From contig URAF01000009.1 of assembly GCA_900545885.1 (NCBI GenBank), positions 18,974 to 82,973 on the forward strand: a DNA stretch of 64,000 nt, read 5' to 3'. Source of the stretch: an uncultured Eubacteriales bacterium (lineage in GTDB: Bacteria > Bacillota > Clostridia > Christensenellales > CAG-917). A program made the translations under genes and the position numbers. Below, in pieces: positions 17,558 through 25,881 of the stretch. Numbering within the stretch: the stretch's first letter is position 1; every line of letters starts with the position of its first letter. Below the pieces are notes generated by a model that had not been told where the DNA came from, searched no databases, and worked only from the letters and a program-made list of their open reading frames with translations.

Positions 17558-18049
17558 GTGAGAATATCGGGTTGTTTGTTCGGAGGCGTGCTGACCACGG
17601 CACTCGGAATAGTCTGGAAAATCCTGAAAGTAGCAATCGAACTCGTTGCCAAGGCGATATACTACTTCGGGCTGTACGTTCCGCTCGCGTATCTGCTGTA
17701 CGGGTTGATACTGTACCTGATATTCGACTTCAACCCGTTCTATCCCGATATAGACGGCAAACTGTACATTTTCGGTTTTGCGCTGTGCCTTATCTGCGCG
17801 GTAATAATCACGGTAAAAAACGTGTTTGTCCGCCCGCTGCGCAACTATTTCGAGAACTCTCGGGTCATCGAATACAACACGAAAGGCAAAAGCAAGAACC
17901 TGCCCGAGGCTCCGCGCATTTACAAAAGCCGCGTAAACCCCGGAGTTATCGTGTACGAATACGAAAACAGATACGACCTTTACGAGCAGTCGGACGGCAG
18001 ACTCGTACTCGTCAAAACGGAATGGAAAAAAGGCAAAGGCCGTCGCTGA
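17558..18049 (+). CDS. Two-helix membrane protein of unknown function
   Basis: I do not recognise the family. The frame is open from 17477, but a consensus promoter lies at 17523-17551, so the in-frame GTG at 17558 is the first start that fits; translation would then be leaderless. GTG 17588 is an alternative, although the GGAGG at 17582-17586 is too close to it. The protein of about 163 residues has two membrane helices (around YVPLAYLLYGLILYLIF and IFGFALCLICAVIITV) and a basic, Tyr-rich cytoplasmic tail. It precedes a DUF1624-type gene by 43 nt and probably shares its transcript. Confidence 0.7.
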   Translation: MRISGCLFGGVLTTALGIVWKILKVAIELVAKAIYYFGLYVPLAYLLYGLILYLIFDFNPFYPDIDGKLYIFGFALCLICAVIITVKNVFVRPLRNYFENSRVIEYNTKGKSKNLPEAPRIYKSRVNPGVIVYEYENRYDLYEQSDGRLVLVKTEWKKGKGRR

Positions 18050-18092
18050 ACACGTCCGCGACACGCTTTAAGGCATAGACATAAACGCAACA

Positions 18093-19001
18093 ATGGCAAA
18101 CGACACATCAACGCTGATTCCCGAGGACGTGCAAATCACCCTCGTCCCCAAAAGAAAACGCACCCGCATATGGGAAATCGACTTCCTGCGCGGCGTCTGC
18201 GTAATTCTGATGATACTGTATCATCTGCTTTTGATGTTGTCGGAATACTTCGGTCCCGCTTGGTACGGCACAACCATCGCAGGCGACAGCGCAGGCGCGG
18301 AATTCTGCCGCTGGTGCCGCGAATTCTGCAACAGCGATACGCTAGCGACGCTTCACACGGTCGTGCTTTTCGTCTTCTTCTCCATTTCGGGCATATCCTG
18401 CACGTTCTCGCGCTCCAACTTCCGCAGAGGTCTGATACTCGCGGGCGTTGCATTGCTTTACACACTTGTGACTTACACCCTCGAAAGTCTGCTGTCCGTG
18501 AGCGGAATTCTTGTAACGTTCGGCGTTCTTCATTTCTATGCCGTGTGCATACTTGCATACGCGGCAATCGATTTCCTGTGCCGCGACAAGATATGGCTCC
18601 GCACTTCGATATGCGCCGCAATAATCGTCGTTGTGCTTTGCGTCTACTTCCTCTACACTCCGCCCGCCGACACTCCGCTTTGGCTGGGAATAGTCTTCCC
18701 GCCGCGCGACTTCTTCGGCAACGAGTCGCTGTTCTACACGCCCGCGCAAATATCCCCCGGCGACCTGTTCACGCTCATTCCGTGGGCGTCCTTCTTCTTT
18801 GCGGGAACTCTGCTCGCTCCTCTGCTTTACACCCGCCGTTGCAGTCTGTTGCCCTTCCTTGACAAAGGCTGGCATAAGCCTGTGGGTTTCGTCGGAAAAT
18901 ACGCGATATTCTTCTATCTTGCGCACGTCGTGGTTATTGCTGTTGTACTTATGCTCGTAAGCTACCTGTTCGTGTCCCCCGGCGACTGGGTCCTGATATA
19001 A
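18093..19001 (+). CDS. DUF1624/HGSNAT-like membrane acetyltransferase
   Basis: 302 residues with about seven membrane helices. The N-terminal motif RIWEIDFLRGVCVILMILYH (residues about 25-44) is the signature of the DUF1624/heparan-alpha-glucosaminide N-acetyltransferase catalytic family (PF07786). The conserved histidine in LYH is the candidate acyl-accepting residue. Eukaryotic relatives move acetyl groups across membranes onto terminal glucosamine; bacterial members are mostly uncharacterised. The ribosome binding site before ATG 18093 is weak. It is the second gene of the plus-strand pair and ends before a terminator hairpin. With GH20 and PIG-L nearby, an amino-sugar link is plausible but not shown. 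Confidence 0.78.
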   Translation: MANDTSTLIPEDVQITLVPKRKRTRIWEIDFLRGVCVILMILYHLLLMLSEYFGPAWYGTTIAGDSAGAEFCRWCREFCNSDTLATLHTVVLFVFFSISGISCTFSRSNFRRGLILAGVALLYTLVTYTLESLLSVSGILVTFGVLHFYAVCILAYAAIDFLCRDKIWLRTSICAAIIVVVLCVYFLYTPPADTPLWLGIVFPPRDFFGNESLFYTPAQISPGDLFTLIPWASFFFAGTLLAPLLYTRRCSLLPFLDKGWHKPVGFVGKYAIFFYLAHVVVIAVVLMLVSYLFVSPGDWVLI

Positions 19002-19105
19002 CCGCGCAAAACCGAACCGCGACAAACGAATTAGCACAAAGCGAAACAACGAAACAACACAAACAAAATAACAGAAATTGCATAACGCACAGTTTACAAA
19101 CACAG

Positions 19106-19129
19106 AACGCCGCATTAAAGCGGCGTTTT
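19106..19129 (+). terminator. Rho-independent terminator
   Basis: An 8-bp stem, AACGCCGC/GCGGCGTT, with a 6-nt loop, running into TTTTG. It closes the plus-strand pair at 17558-19001. Confidence 0.7.
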
Positions 19130-19214
19130 GCATATATTCTTATTAAAATCAGTGCCCAAATTCAATCACATTCGATTTCCGAAACTTGCCGTGACGGCTG
19201 TATCCGCGGGAATT

Positions 19215-19805
19215 TCAGCGGTGCGAACCGCGCCTGCGGTTACCTGCCATATCAAGACGGAGTTGCGGACGGGTTACGTTTTCACGTACCACACTGCACT
19301 GATACATTATCTTGCGTGCGAACTTCTCGGGGCGGACGAGATTGCCGATTTTGAAAGGTTCTTCGCCGTCCGTAATGACTCTGATTTTGCCGTATCCGAG
19401 CATGGATTGAAACACGTTCTGTCTGACGTCGATATATCTTATTGCGCTGAGCGGAAGCATTATGCTTTCCACGCTTCCGACACCCGATTTGTAGAGAAAC
19501 TTGTCTTCCGTGACAATTATCTCTCTGCGAAATATGGATATGCCGTGCAACACCGCAACCAATAACACGAACAGCGCGCACCCGAGCATTGCCCATTTGA
19601 GGTTCTGCTCCGAAAGATATTTGGCCGTGCCCGAAAAGTTGGGGTCGAGCGCTTTCTCTATTGTTCCGCCGTAAATCCAAAGCACGGCGATTATCCCTCC
19701 AAGCACCGCCGCCAGGAAAAATTCGCGCAGAAACGCCCACGCGGAAAAGCGGGCTCGCGCTATTATTCTTTCCGTTTTGGAATAGGTTCTTTCCAGAGTT
19801 TTCAT
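19215..19805 (-). CDS. Membrane protein with bacterial PH domain (bPH2/DUF304-like)
   Basis: 196 residues. Two membrane helices (about residues 28-48 and 72-92) are followed by a PH-like domain. The start of that domain is typical of the family: IIVTEDKFLYKSGVG, then LPLSAIRYIDVRQN and GYGKIRVITDG. Proteins of this kind (YdbS/YdbT-like) sit in the cytoplasmic membrane, and the molecular role is unknown. The start at 19805 has GGAGG 6 nt upstream. It lies 52 nt downstream of the GH127-like gene on the same strand and may be co-transcribed with it. The extreme C-terminus is Arg-rich. Confidence 0.8.
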   Translation of the reverse strand: MKTLERTYSKTERIIARARFSAWAFLREFFLAAVLGGIIAVLWIYGGTIEKALDPNFSGTAKYLSEQNLKWAMLGCALFVLLVAVLHGISIFRREIIVTEDKFLYKSGVGSVESIMLPLSAIRYIDVRQNVFQSMLGYGKIRVITDGEEPFKIGNLVRPEKFARKIMYQCSVVRENVTRPQLRLDMAGNRRRGSHR

Positions 19806-19857
19806 ATATCCTCCGCGTCACGGAACGTTCCCCGACGTTTCACGGCGTTTTTGCCCG

Positions 19858-21813
19858 TCAGCTTTTCAGACAGGGCGGGAAATGCGACAGTCTGACTGCC
19901 GTACAACCGAAGGGAACAAACGACCTTTCCACGCTCTCTTCCGAGAACTTCGGCGCCGCGGGCACAACGGAAAATCCGTTGATGTCGTAATCCCAGTTGA
20001 GCACGGCTTTGCATCGCACCGTAAGTTCGAAAGGCGGTGCGGAATGATTGAAGGGTCTGTCCGTAATCGGGTTGACGGTCGTGATTTCGTTTTCGTAAAG
20101 CTGTCTGATACCGCCCGAAATCTTTTTGGCGACAATGGGCGTAAAGTTCCACTTTTTGACGGTGTTGACTTCGATAAGGTGTCTGTCCGACGAGGCGCGT
20201 TCGATTTCGTTGCCGAGTTTGGACGCCATAAGCAGACTGCCCTTGAAAAAGCTCATTGACCCGTCGCGGTTGGGTAACGCACAAAGCGGAATGTCAAGTT
20301 TGAGCATAAACGTACTGCCTGTACGCAGTATGCATTTGACGGATATGCCCGCCTCGCCCGTCGCAACGACCTGTCCGCCCGAAATAAGGCGCATCGTAGT
20401 GTTGCGCGGAACACGGAAATTGATGCGTACGTCGAGTTCGCCTTCCGCTTCTTCCACCCTGAACACAACGGTGTTGCGGAAGGGATAACCCGTATCTTCC
20501 TTGATACGGAGTTTTGCTCCGTTCACGGTTGTGTTTATCGTGCAGGGCGCATACGCAAAGAAATCCAGTTCTCCGTCGCGGGTCATGCAAAGCGCTTGCA
20601 TGAAAGTAGGAAACGCGGACAGCACGGCAACCGCTCCGCGCGAGAGTTTGCCTTCAACGAACGCGTTGCCCGTCGGCGAGTCCTTGAAAAACGACTTGCG
20701 TCTCAAAGAGGCTTCCAGCTGGTTGGGCATGACAATATCTTCGACGGCACGCACGTTGTCCGACGCCGCGGCGCCTATGACGTTGAACGCAATCTGTTCC
20801 AGCATATCGGCGCACGCCGCTTCGCCCGTTTCGGCAAGCACGGTCACCAGCGACTCCATCATTTCGGCGGCGGCTTCGACGTCTATGCCGCGTGCAGGCG
20901 ACACGCCCGCAAGGCTATTGTCGCAGGAAAACATACCCGTGGCGTTTCCGTGGTATTTGTCAAGGTTGGCAATAAACCTCAACGAAAGTTTTTTCAAGTC
21001 GTCGTCATCGACGAAAGACCCGTATGTGCAAGGATATTTGACTGCTTTTGCAAGGCTCACGCCGCTGGTTTCGACGACAAACTGGTGCGTCGGCTTTCTC
21101 CATACGGCGTCCGCACGTGCAACGGTGAGCGCTTTGCGTTTTCCCGCCGCGTCGTCTTCCGCTTGTCTCACGGTTTTGTAAACCCTTGCCACAGCCGCGG
21201 GCGACAGAGTTCTGTCGGCGGGTTTGCGGTATGGGAACTTGCTCGCCACCTTGAACCAGTCGCAGGTTTTTGCGCGCAAAGCCTCGGCAAGACTTCTGAG
21301 CCAATCGGCTTCTTCCGCGCGATAAACTTCTTCAATCGCCCGGATTTCGTCGAGAACGCGGGCACGGGAATGGTACCAAAGCGGTGTTACGCCCAACGTA
21401 TTGTACTGACTTTTGAAAAATTTGCGTAAAAAGTTGAGGGCTTTTTCGTCGCCCGTAAGTTCGTAATAACTGAGTACGGTTTTGACGGCTTCGATTTTGT
21501 GACAAAGGTATTTGCTGTCCGAAGACCCGAAATCGCCGCCTTCGTTTGCGCTGTCGAATATAGCCGACATATAGCTTTCGACCTTGTCGCGCAGTTGTTC
21601 GTCGCCGAGTACCCCCGCAAGCAGTATCAACCCGCGAATATAACGAGGCAGCGTTTCGCCTTTCACCCATGCGCCGTGCACCAGCAAATCCGACCTTGCT
21701 CCGAGCACCTTCTGCAAATCGTTGGTAAGCATAAGCTGGTCTTTGAGCCAGCCTTCGGGGGTTATGCTCCCGACGGGAAGTTTGTGAAGTTTGGGTTGGT
21801 CGGACCTAGCCAT
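19858..21813 (-). CDS. GH127/DUF1680-like protein lacking the usual cysteine motif
   Basis: About 651 residues from ATG 21813; GTG 21819 is a possible earlier start but sits inside the AAGGCAGG ribosome binding site. The opening LPVGSITPEGWLKDQL and the alpha-toroid helices match the beta-L-arabinofuranosidase-like (GH127/DUF1680) family. So do GMFSCDNSLAG (about residue 290), EMMESLVTVLAETG and AYAPCTINTTVNG (about residue 420). Known GH127 enzymes use a zinc-bound cysteine cluster, with a CC pair between the NAFG-like and P(K/T)F segments. Here that interval reads EGKLSRGAVAVLSAFPTF, with no Cys pair, and the ELC cysteine is replaced in DVEAAAEMM. The fold is supported; arabinofuranosidase activity is doubtful. 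No signal peptide is seen. Confidence 0.72.
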   Translation of the reverse strand: MARSDQPKLHKLPVGSITPEGWLKDQLMLTNDLQKVLGARSDLLVHGAWVKGETLPRYIRGLILLAGVLGDEQLRDKVESYMSAIFDSANEGGDFGSSDSKYLCHKIEAVKTVLSYYELTGDEKALNFLRKFFKSQYNTLGVTPLWYHSRARVLDEIRAIEEVYRAEEADWLRSLAEALRAKTCDWFKVASKFPYRKPADRTLSPAAVARVYKTVRQAEDDAAGKRKALTVARADAVWRKPTHQFVVETSGVSLAKAVKYPCTYGSFVDDDDLKKLSLRFIANLDKYHGNATGMFSCDNSLAGVSPARGIDVEAAAEMMESLVTVLAETGEAACADMLEQIAFNVIGAAASDNVRAVEDIVMPNQLEASLRRKSFFKDSPTGNAFVEGKLSRGAVAVLSAFPTFMQALCMTRDGELDFFAYAPCTINTTVNGAKLRIKEDTGYPFRNTVVFRVEEAEGELDVRINFRVPRNTTMRLISGGQVVATGEAGISVKCILRTGSTFMLKLDIPLCALPNRDGSMSFFKGSLLMASKLGNEIERASSDRHLIEVNTVKKWNFTPIVAKKISGGIRQLYENEITTVNPITDRPFNHSAPPFELTVRCKAVLNWDYDINGFSVVPAAPKFSEESVERSFVPFGCTAVRLSHFPPCLKS

Positions 21814-21857
21814 TGACACCTGCCTTGCGACGTGCGCCTGTCACGGGCGCGCCGCGA

Positions 21858-21871
21858 AAACATATATGTTT
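21858..21871. promoter_or_regulatory. 14-bp perfect palindrome between divergent genes
   Basis: AAACATATATGTTT lies in the 158-bp gap between the GH127-like gene (leftward) and the phosphoglycerate mutase gene (rightward). It could be an operator; no regulator is linked to it. Confidence 0.4.
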
Positions 21872-21924
21872 CCGTCAACATAATTTATCATAAAAACGGC
21901 TCGTTTGCAAGCCTTTCCAAAAGT

Positions 21925-21953
21925 TTGACAAAGGCGCCGAAAAGAATTAACAT
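21925..21953 (+). promoter_or_regulatory. Promoter of the phosphoglycerate mutase gene
   Basis: -35 TTGACA (21925-21930), 17-nt spacer, -10 TAACAT (21948-21953). The leader is very short, about 12 nt, with AGAGG just before the ATG at 21972. Confidence 0.65.
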
Positions 21954-21971
21954 ATTCTGAAAGAGGTCATT

Positions 21972-23180
21972 ATGAAATACGCACTTATACTTGGCGACGG
22001 AATGGCGGACTACCCGATACCCGCTCTTAACGGCAAAACTCCCCTCGCGGTCGCCGACAAACCCTACATGAACCTGCTCGCCGAAACTGGCGAAATCGGA
22101 CTTGTGAAAACCGTCCCCGACGGCTACAAGCCCGGCAGCGACGTTGCAAATCTCGGCGCGCTCGGATACGACGCGACGAAGTGTTACACGGGACGCAGTC
22201 CCCTCGAAGCGCTGTCAATCGGCATAGACATGAAATCCGACGATGTCGCAGTCAGAACCAACCTCGTAACCTTAGGCAACGAGGCAGATTTTGCGGACAA
22301 AACCATGGTGGACTACTCCGCGGGAGAAATCACCACCGACGAAGCCCGCGAACTCATAGAGTTCCTGCAAGAAAAACTCGGTAACGACAAATACTCTTTC
22401 CACGCGGGAGTAAGCTACCGCCATTGCCTGATTATCGCGCACGGAAGCGTGAACATGCAACTCACGCCCCCTCACGACATCAGCGGCAAGAAAATCGGAG
22501 CGTATCTGCCCGCAGGCGACGGAAGCGGAGAACTTGCCGAACTCATCAGACGTTCCAACGAACTGCTTTCTTCTCACCCCGTCAACCTTGCGCGCAAAGC
22601 CGCGGGCAAGAACCCCGCAAACAGCATATGGTTCTGGGGACAAGGCACACGTCCCGCACTGGAAAACTTCCGTGAAAGATACGGACTTTCGGGCGGCATG
22701 GTCAGTGCCGTTGACCTGCTCAAAGGCATTGCAATCGGCGCGGGAATGAAAAGCGTGGACGTCGAAGGCGCGACGGGCACTCTTTCCACCAACTTCGAAG
22801 GCAAAGCGAAAGCGGCAACCGAACTGCTCGACAACGGTTGCGACTTCGTTTTCGTGCACCTCGAAGCACCCGACGAATGCGGACACCAAGGCGACCTCGA
22901 AGGCAAAATCAAGGCAATCGAACTCGTCGACAAAAAGATACTCGGACCCGTTTACGAACACCTCAAAGCGTCGGGAGAGGATTTCGCGATTATGGTTATG
23001 CCCGACCACTTCACGCCCGTTTCCATTCTCACTCACTCGCGCGAACCCGTGCCCTATCTGATGTACAGCTCCAAACGCGCTCTGTCCGCGGGCGGTGACT
23101 ACAACGAAAAAGCGGCCGCCGAAAGCGGAATTTACTACGACAAGCCCTGGGAACTCACAAACAAGTTCTTTGCTCTGTAA
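21972..23180 (+). CDS. apgM: Cofactor-independent phosphoglycerate mutase, archaeal ApgM type
   Basis: 402 residues, the usual ApgM length. It belongs to the alkaline phosphatase superfamily: metal ligands in LGDGMAD (Asp9), the nucleophile Ser56 in PGSDVANLG, and further ligand motifs HLEAPDECGHQGD (about residue 296) and VMPDHFTP (about residue 335). Members interconvert 3- and 2-phosphoglycerate in glycolysis with two divalent metal ions. Some bacterial relatives have been proposed to act as alternative homoserine kinases when linked to threonine genes; no such genes are nearby, so the glycolytic role is preferred. It is a single-gene unit with its own promoter and terminator. Confidence 0.85.
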   Translation: MKYALILGDGMADYPIPALNGKTPLAVADKPYMNLLAETGEIGLVKTVPDGYKPGSDVANLGALGYDATKCYTGRSPLEALSIGIDMKSDDVAVRTNLVTLGNEADFADKTMVDYSAGEITTDEARELIEFLQEKLGNDKYSFHAGVSYRHCLIIAHGSVNMQLTPPHDISGKKIGAYLPAGDGSGELAELIRRSNELLSSHPVNLARKAAGKNPANSIWFWGQGTRPALENFRERYGLSGGMVSAVDLLKGIAIGAGMKSVDVEGATGTLSTNFEGKAKAATELLDNGCDFVFVHLEAPDECGHQGDLEGKIKAIELVDKKILGPVYEHLKASGEDFAIMVMPDHFTPVSILTHSREPVPYLMYSSKRALSAGGDYNEKAAAESGIYYDKPWELTNKFFAL

Positions 23181-23376
23181 ATTTAGATTTGCAGGTTGCC
23201 TGCCCGTGAATTTTCCACTCGTCAATTCGTTTGTGCCCGATAGTTCCGCCCGATAATTGTTTGCGACCGTCAAGATTGGCGGGCAAAACAGATAAACGAT
23301 ACAAGACGGAAATACAGAAACAATTCGTGAACAGTACGGGAACAAAACATACAATCGGTCGGACAAAACAATAAAG
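23181..23376. other. Intergenic region after apgM
   Basis: No gene, promoter or repeat was recognised here. The next signal is the shared terminator at 23377. Confidence 0.5.
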
Positions 23377-23402
23377 AAAGAGACGCAGAATTGCGTCTCT
23401 TT
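23377..23402. terminator. Strong terminator between convergent genes
   Basis: An 11-bp perfect stem, AAAGAGACGCA/TGCGTCTCTTT, with loop GAAT. T-rich sequence follows on both strands, so it probably serves both apgM (plus) and the membrane protein gene ending at 23450 (minus). Confidence 0.85.
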
Positions 23403-23449
23403 TTCGTTTGCGGCTAATGTTTGCCGCTAATGCGGTTGCGGCACCGATT

Positions 23450-24478
23450 TCACTCTGTTTTTTTGTCGTCCTTGGAAAAAGGCAGTTTGACTTTGGGAAG
23501 CCCGCGTTTTTTGGTTGCGGGTTCTTCCGCTTTTTCGGCGACTTCCTTGTCCGCCGCGGGTGCCGCATTGAGTTCGGCGGCTGCGGGTTGCGATTTCTCG
23601 GGCTGTTTTACGGGTTGTTTGCCTGCGGCGCGCGCTTTGAGTTCCTCTATGCGCGCCGCGGCTTTTACCGCTTGTTCGCGTGCGGCTTCCTTGGTGAATT
23701 TCACGGCTGCGGCTTTGAGTTCCTCTTTCGCGGCGGCTTTTGCCGCTTTTGCTTCCTCTTTGCGGACTTTAGCCGCCTCGTCGGTCGGTTGTTCGGTTTT
23801 GGGCGCGTCGTCGTGAACTTCCGTTCCGTACAGTTTGCTCATAACCTTGCTTTGGACTTTGTTGTCTTTTGCAACGCCGTTTACGTAAGAAGTGATTTTC
23901 ACGGTGTACTGTTGTCCCACTTTCTTTGCGACCGCGGAAAAGACAATCAACGTAATTTTCAGAGAAACCTGAACAATCGCCACCGAGATGTTGACGCCGA
24001 GCACTATCCACTGCCAAAGTCCGAGGCCTTTTGTGCTGATGACGCCCGTCATTGAAACCGCCGTTGCGATTAAAAAGACAAGCGTAGTAAAACTGCGGAA
24101 AATGCCGAAGGCTTTTTTCAGTCCTTTGATTTTCTTTTTGCCTTGCTTTGCGTTGCCGGCATAAAGTCCTATCATCACGGCGAACACGATGACGTAGACG
24201 CCCATAACGCCGAGCATTATGTAAGAGTAAGGCGCAATCAGCCAGTTTTTGTAGAGGTAAAAACACGCCGACGCAATGGCGAAAATCATACTCAGTATCG
24301 TCCATACGAAACTGGCTTTCGCAACGCGCGACTGTTTTCTGGACTGTTTGATTTCTTCGGGTGAAAGTTCGCGGGCGACTGCGGCGTTATCCGCGGTTTC
24401 GGTGGTTTCGGCAACCGCCGCTCCGCCTGCCGTCACGTCCTGAACGACAACTTCCTCTTCTCTTTCTTTTTTCCTCAT
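23450..24478 (-). CDS. Four-helix membrane protein with Lys/Ala/Glu-rich tail
   Basis: 342 residues of unknown family. A charged N-terminal region (about 1-50) is followed by four membrane helices (about 55-75, 85-105, 128-146 and 154-180). The tail is long and low-complexity, rich in Ala, Lys, Glu and Pro (about 210-342), and is likely coiled coil then disordered. The topology predicts both ends in the cytoplasm. The frame is well preserved despite the low complexity, so I regard it as a real gene. It lies 40 nt downstream of the acyltransferase-like gene at 24518-25807 on the same strand and could be co-transcribed. Confidence 0.75.
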   Translation of the reverse strand: MRKKEREEEVVVQDVTAGGAAVAETTETADNAAVARELSPEEIKQSRKQSRVAKASFVWTILSMIFAIASACFYLYKNWLIAPYSYIMLGVMGVYVIVFAVMIGLYAGNAKQGKKKIKGLKKAFGIFRSFTTLVFLIATAVSMTGVISTKGLGLWQWIVLGVNISVAIVQVSLKITLIVFSAVAKKVGQQYTVKITSYVNGVAKDNKVQSKVMSKLYGTEVHDDAPKTEQPTDEAAKVRKEEAKAAKAAAKEELKAAAVKFTKEAAREQAVKAAARIEELKARAAGKQPVKQPEKSQPAAAELNAAPAADKEVAEKAEEPATKKRGLPKVKLPFSKDDKKTE

Positions 24479-24517
24479 AAATCCTCCCCTGCGGCACTCC
24501 CTTGCCGCTCCTTTGAT

Positions 24518-25807
24518 TTATTTTTGCGCAAGAGCCGCCACTTTGTCAATGTTTGCAAGCAATATATCGAAAAACTCGTTGACTTTCTTTTCGTCGTCCT
24601 CGTTGCCCGTGATTGCAATGGTGAACGTAACTTCGCCCTCGAAAGTCGTGAGCGCAAGCTGCATAAAAGGTTTGCCTTTGACTGCACCCGTATAGAAACC
24701 GTCTTCGGGCACGGCGTTTCCCATTCTGTATTCGGCGGGCTTGATGGAGCCTATATTGCTCATGCCGATGAGAGGGTTGTCATAACCGAGTTTGATTGCC
24801 TGTTCGCTTATGCAGTGCGGGAATATGGCATATGCAAGATTGAGAAGGGGCAAGGAATAAAGACCGAGGAACTTGTCCGTCTTGTTTTTTTCCATTGCCT
24901 TTGCAACCGCGTCCAACGTATCGCGCATAGTCGCGCCGACGCTTGCGACGCTCACGGTCATGAAACCCGTATGGTTGGTAAGACCCGTTTCCAGTCCGCC
25001 CTGTTTCATATGTCTGCGCAGGTCGACCATGCACGGAACGGTGAGCGTTTCGCCGTCGCGGAAAACGCCGAAGTCGTAAAGCGAACGCACGTACGCCGCA
25101 AGCATGACGTCGTTGACGGTAAATCCGAGTTGCTTGCCCGCCGCGCGCGCAGCATTGAAACGCTCCGCCGAAAGTTTGCGTTTGATTATGCGGTTGCGGT
25201 CTCCTTCTCTCTTTTCGGTAAGCGGGAAAAAGTGTTCGTCCTTGACCGCGCTGATGTTGCGGTAAAGTCCTTTCGCAACCTTTTTGTCCTCTTCCGTCAT
25301 GGACGAATAAACCATATCGTATGCGCGGGAACCGTGTTTTATCGTCATGTTTTCGTCACCTGAAACCAGCTTTGTGTAATTTTCGCAAAGTTTGATGACA
25401 AAATATTTGAGGTCGCCGCCGTCGAAACACATATGGTTTACAACGACCACCACGGCGGACTTTCCGTCCTTTGTGAACAGACCGACTTTAATCTGTACGT
25501 TGTCCTTTATGGAAATGCGCTGCGACACGAAATTCATGACGTCGCGCTCGATATCGTTGCTGTCCGCAACCGTCAGCACGTCGTCGACCGAATAATTCTG
25601 CACCACCCAGTAAGGTTTGATGAAGTTGTTGTGATAACGGCTGTGCAGTACGGGTACGTTGTCGAGCTGGAATTTGAGCGCGCGTTTCAGCGTGTCGGCG
25701 TCGACTTTGCCGTCGTAGTAGAGTGCGCAGTGCATCATTCTGTCGTAGTAGTTACGGAACAGATACTGCATTTTGTCCCACATTTCTGCTTTCAGTATTT
25801 TTTTCAT
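24518..25807 (-). CDS. Condensation-fold acyltransferase-like protein, copy 1
   Basis: 429 residues. The chloramphenicol-acetyltransferase/condensation superfamily motif HxxxDG is present as HMCFDGG (His125, Asp129). The N-terminal region EMWDKMQYLFRNYYDRMMH and the later ESxFTVNDVxL-like segment (GFTVNDVMLAAYVRSL, about residue 225) are shared with its paralog at 27097-28395. Superfamily members transfer acyl groups from CoA or carrier proteins to alcohols or amines. No NRPS carrier or adenylation domain is nearby, so a stand-alone alcohol or lipid acyltransferase is more likely; the substrate is unknown. There is no signal peptide. Terminators lie upstream, so it is transcribed separately from the esterase gene. 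Confidence 0.75.
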   Translation of the reverse strand: MKKILKAEMWDKMQYLFRNYYDRMMHCALYYDGKVDADTLKRALKFQLDNVPVLHSRYHNNFIKPYWVVQNYSVDDVLTVADSNDIERDVMNFVSQRISIKDNVQIKVGLFTKDGKSAVVVVVNHMCFDGGDLKYFVIKLCENYTKLVSGDENMTIKHGSRAYDMVYSSMTEEDKKVAKGLYRNISAVKDEHFFPLTEKREGDRNRIIKRKLSAERFNAARAAGKQLGFTVNDVMLAAYVRSLYDFGVFRDGETLTVPCMVDLRRHMKQGGLETGLTNHTGFMTVSVASVGATMRDTLDAVAKAMEKNKTDKFLGLYSLPLLNLAYAIFPHCISEQAIKLGYDNPLIGMSNIGSIKPAEYRMGNAVPEDGFYTGAVKGKPFMQLALTTFEGEVTFTIAITGNEDDEKKVNEFFDILLANIDKVAALAQK

Positions 25808-25822
25808 AGTCCTGTATCCTCT

Positions 25823-25849
25823 AAAAAAGGAGCGGCATTGCCGCTCCTT
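25823..25849 (-). terminator. Strong rho-independent terminator after the esterase gene
   Basis: A 10-bp stem, AAGGAGCGGC/GCCGCTCCTT, with a 3-nt loop, followed on the minus strand by a T-run. It separates the esterase gene from the downstream acyltransferase-like gene. Confidence 0.85.
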
Positions 25850-25881
25850 CGGTTGTTTGAGATGTCGGCAACGTAAAAACG

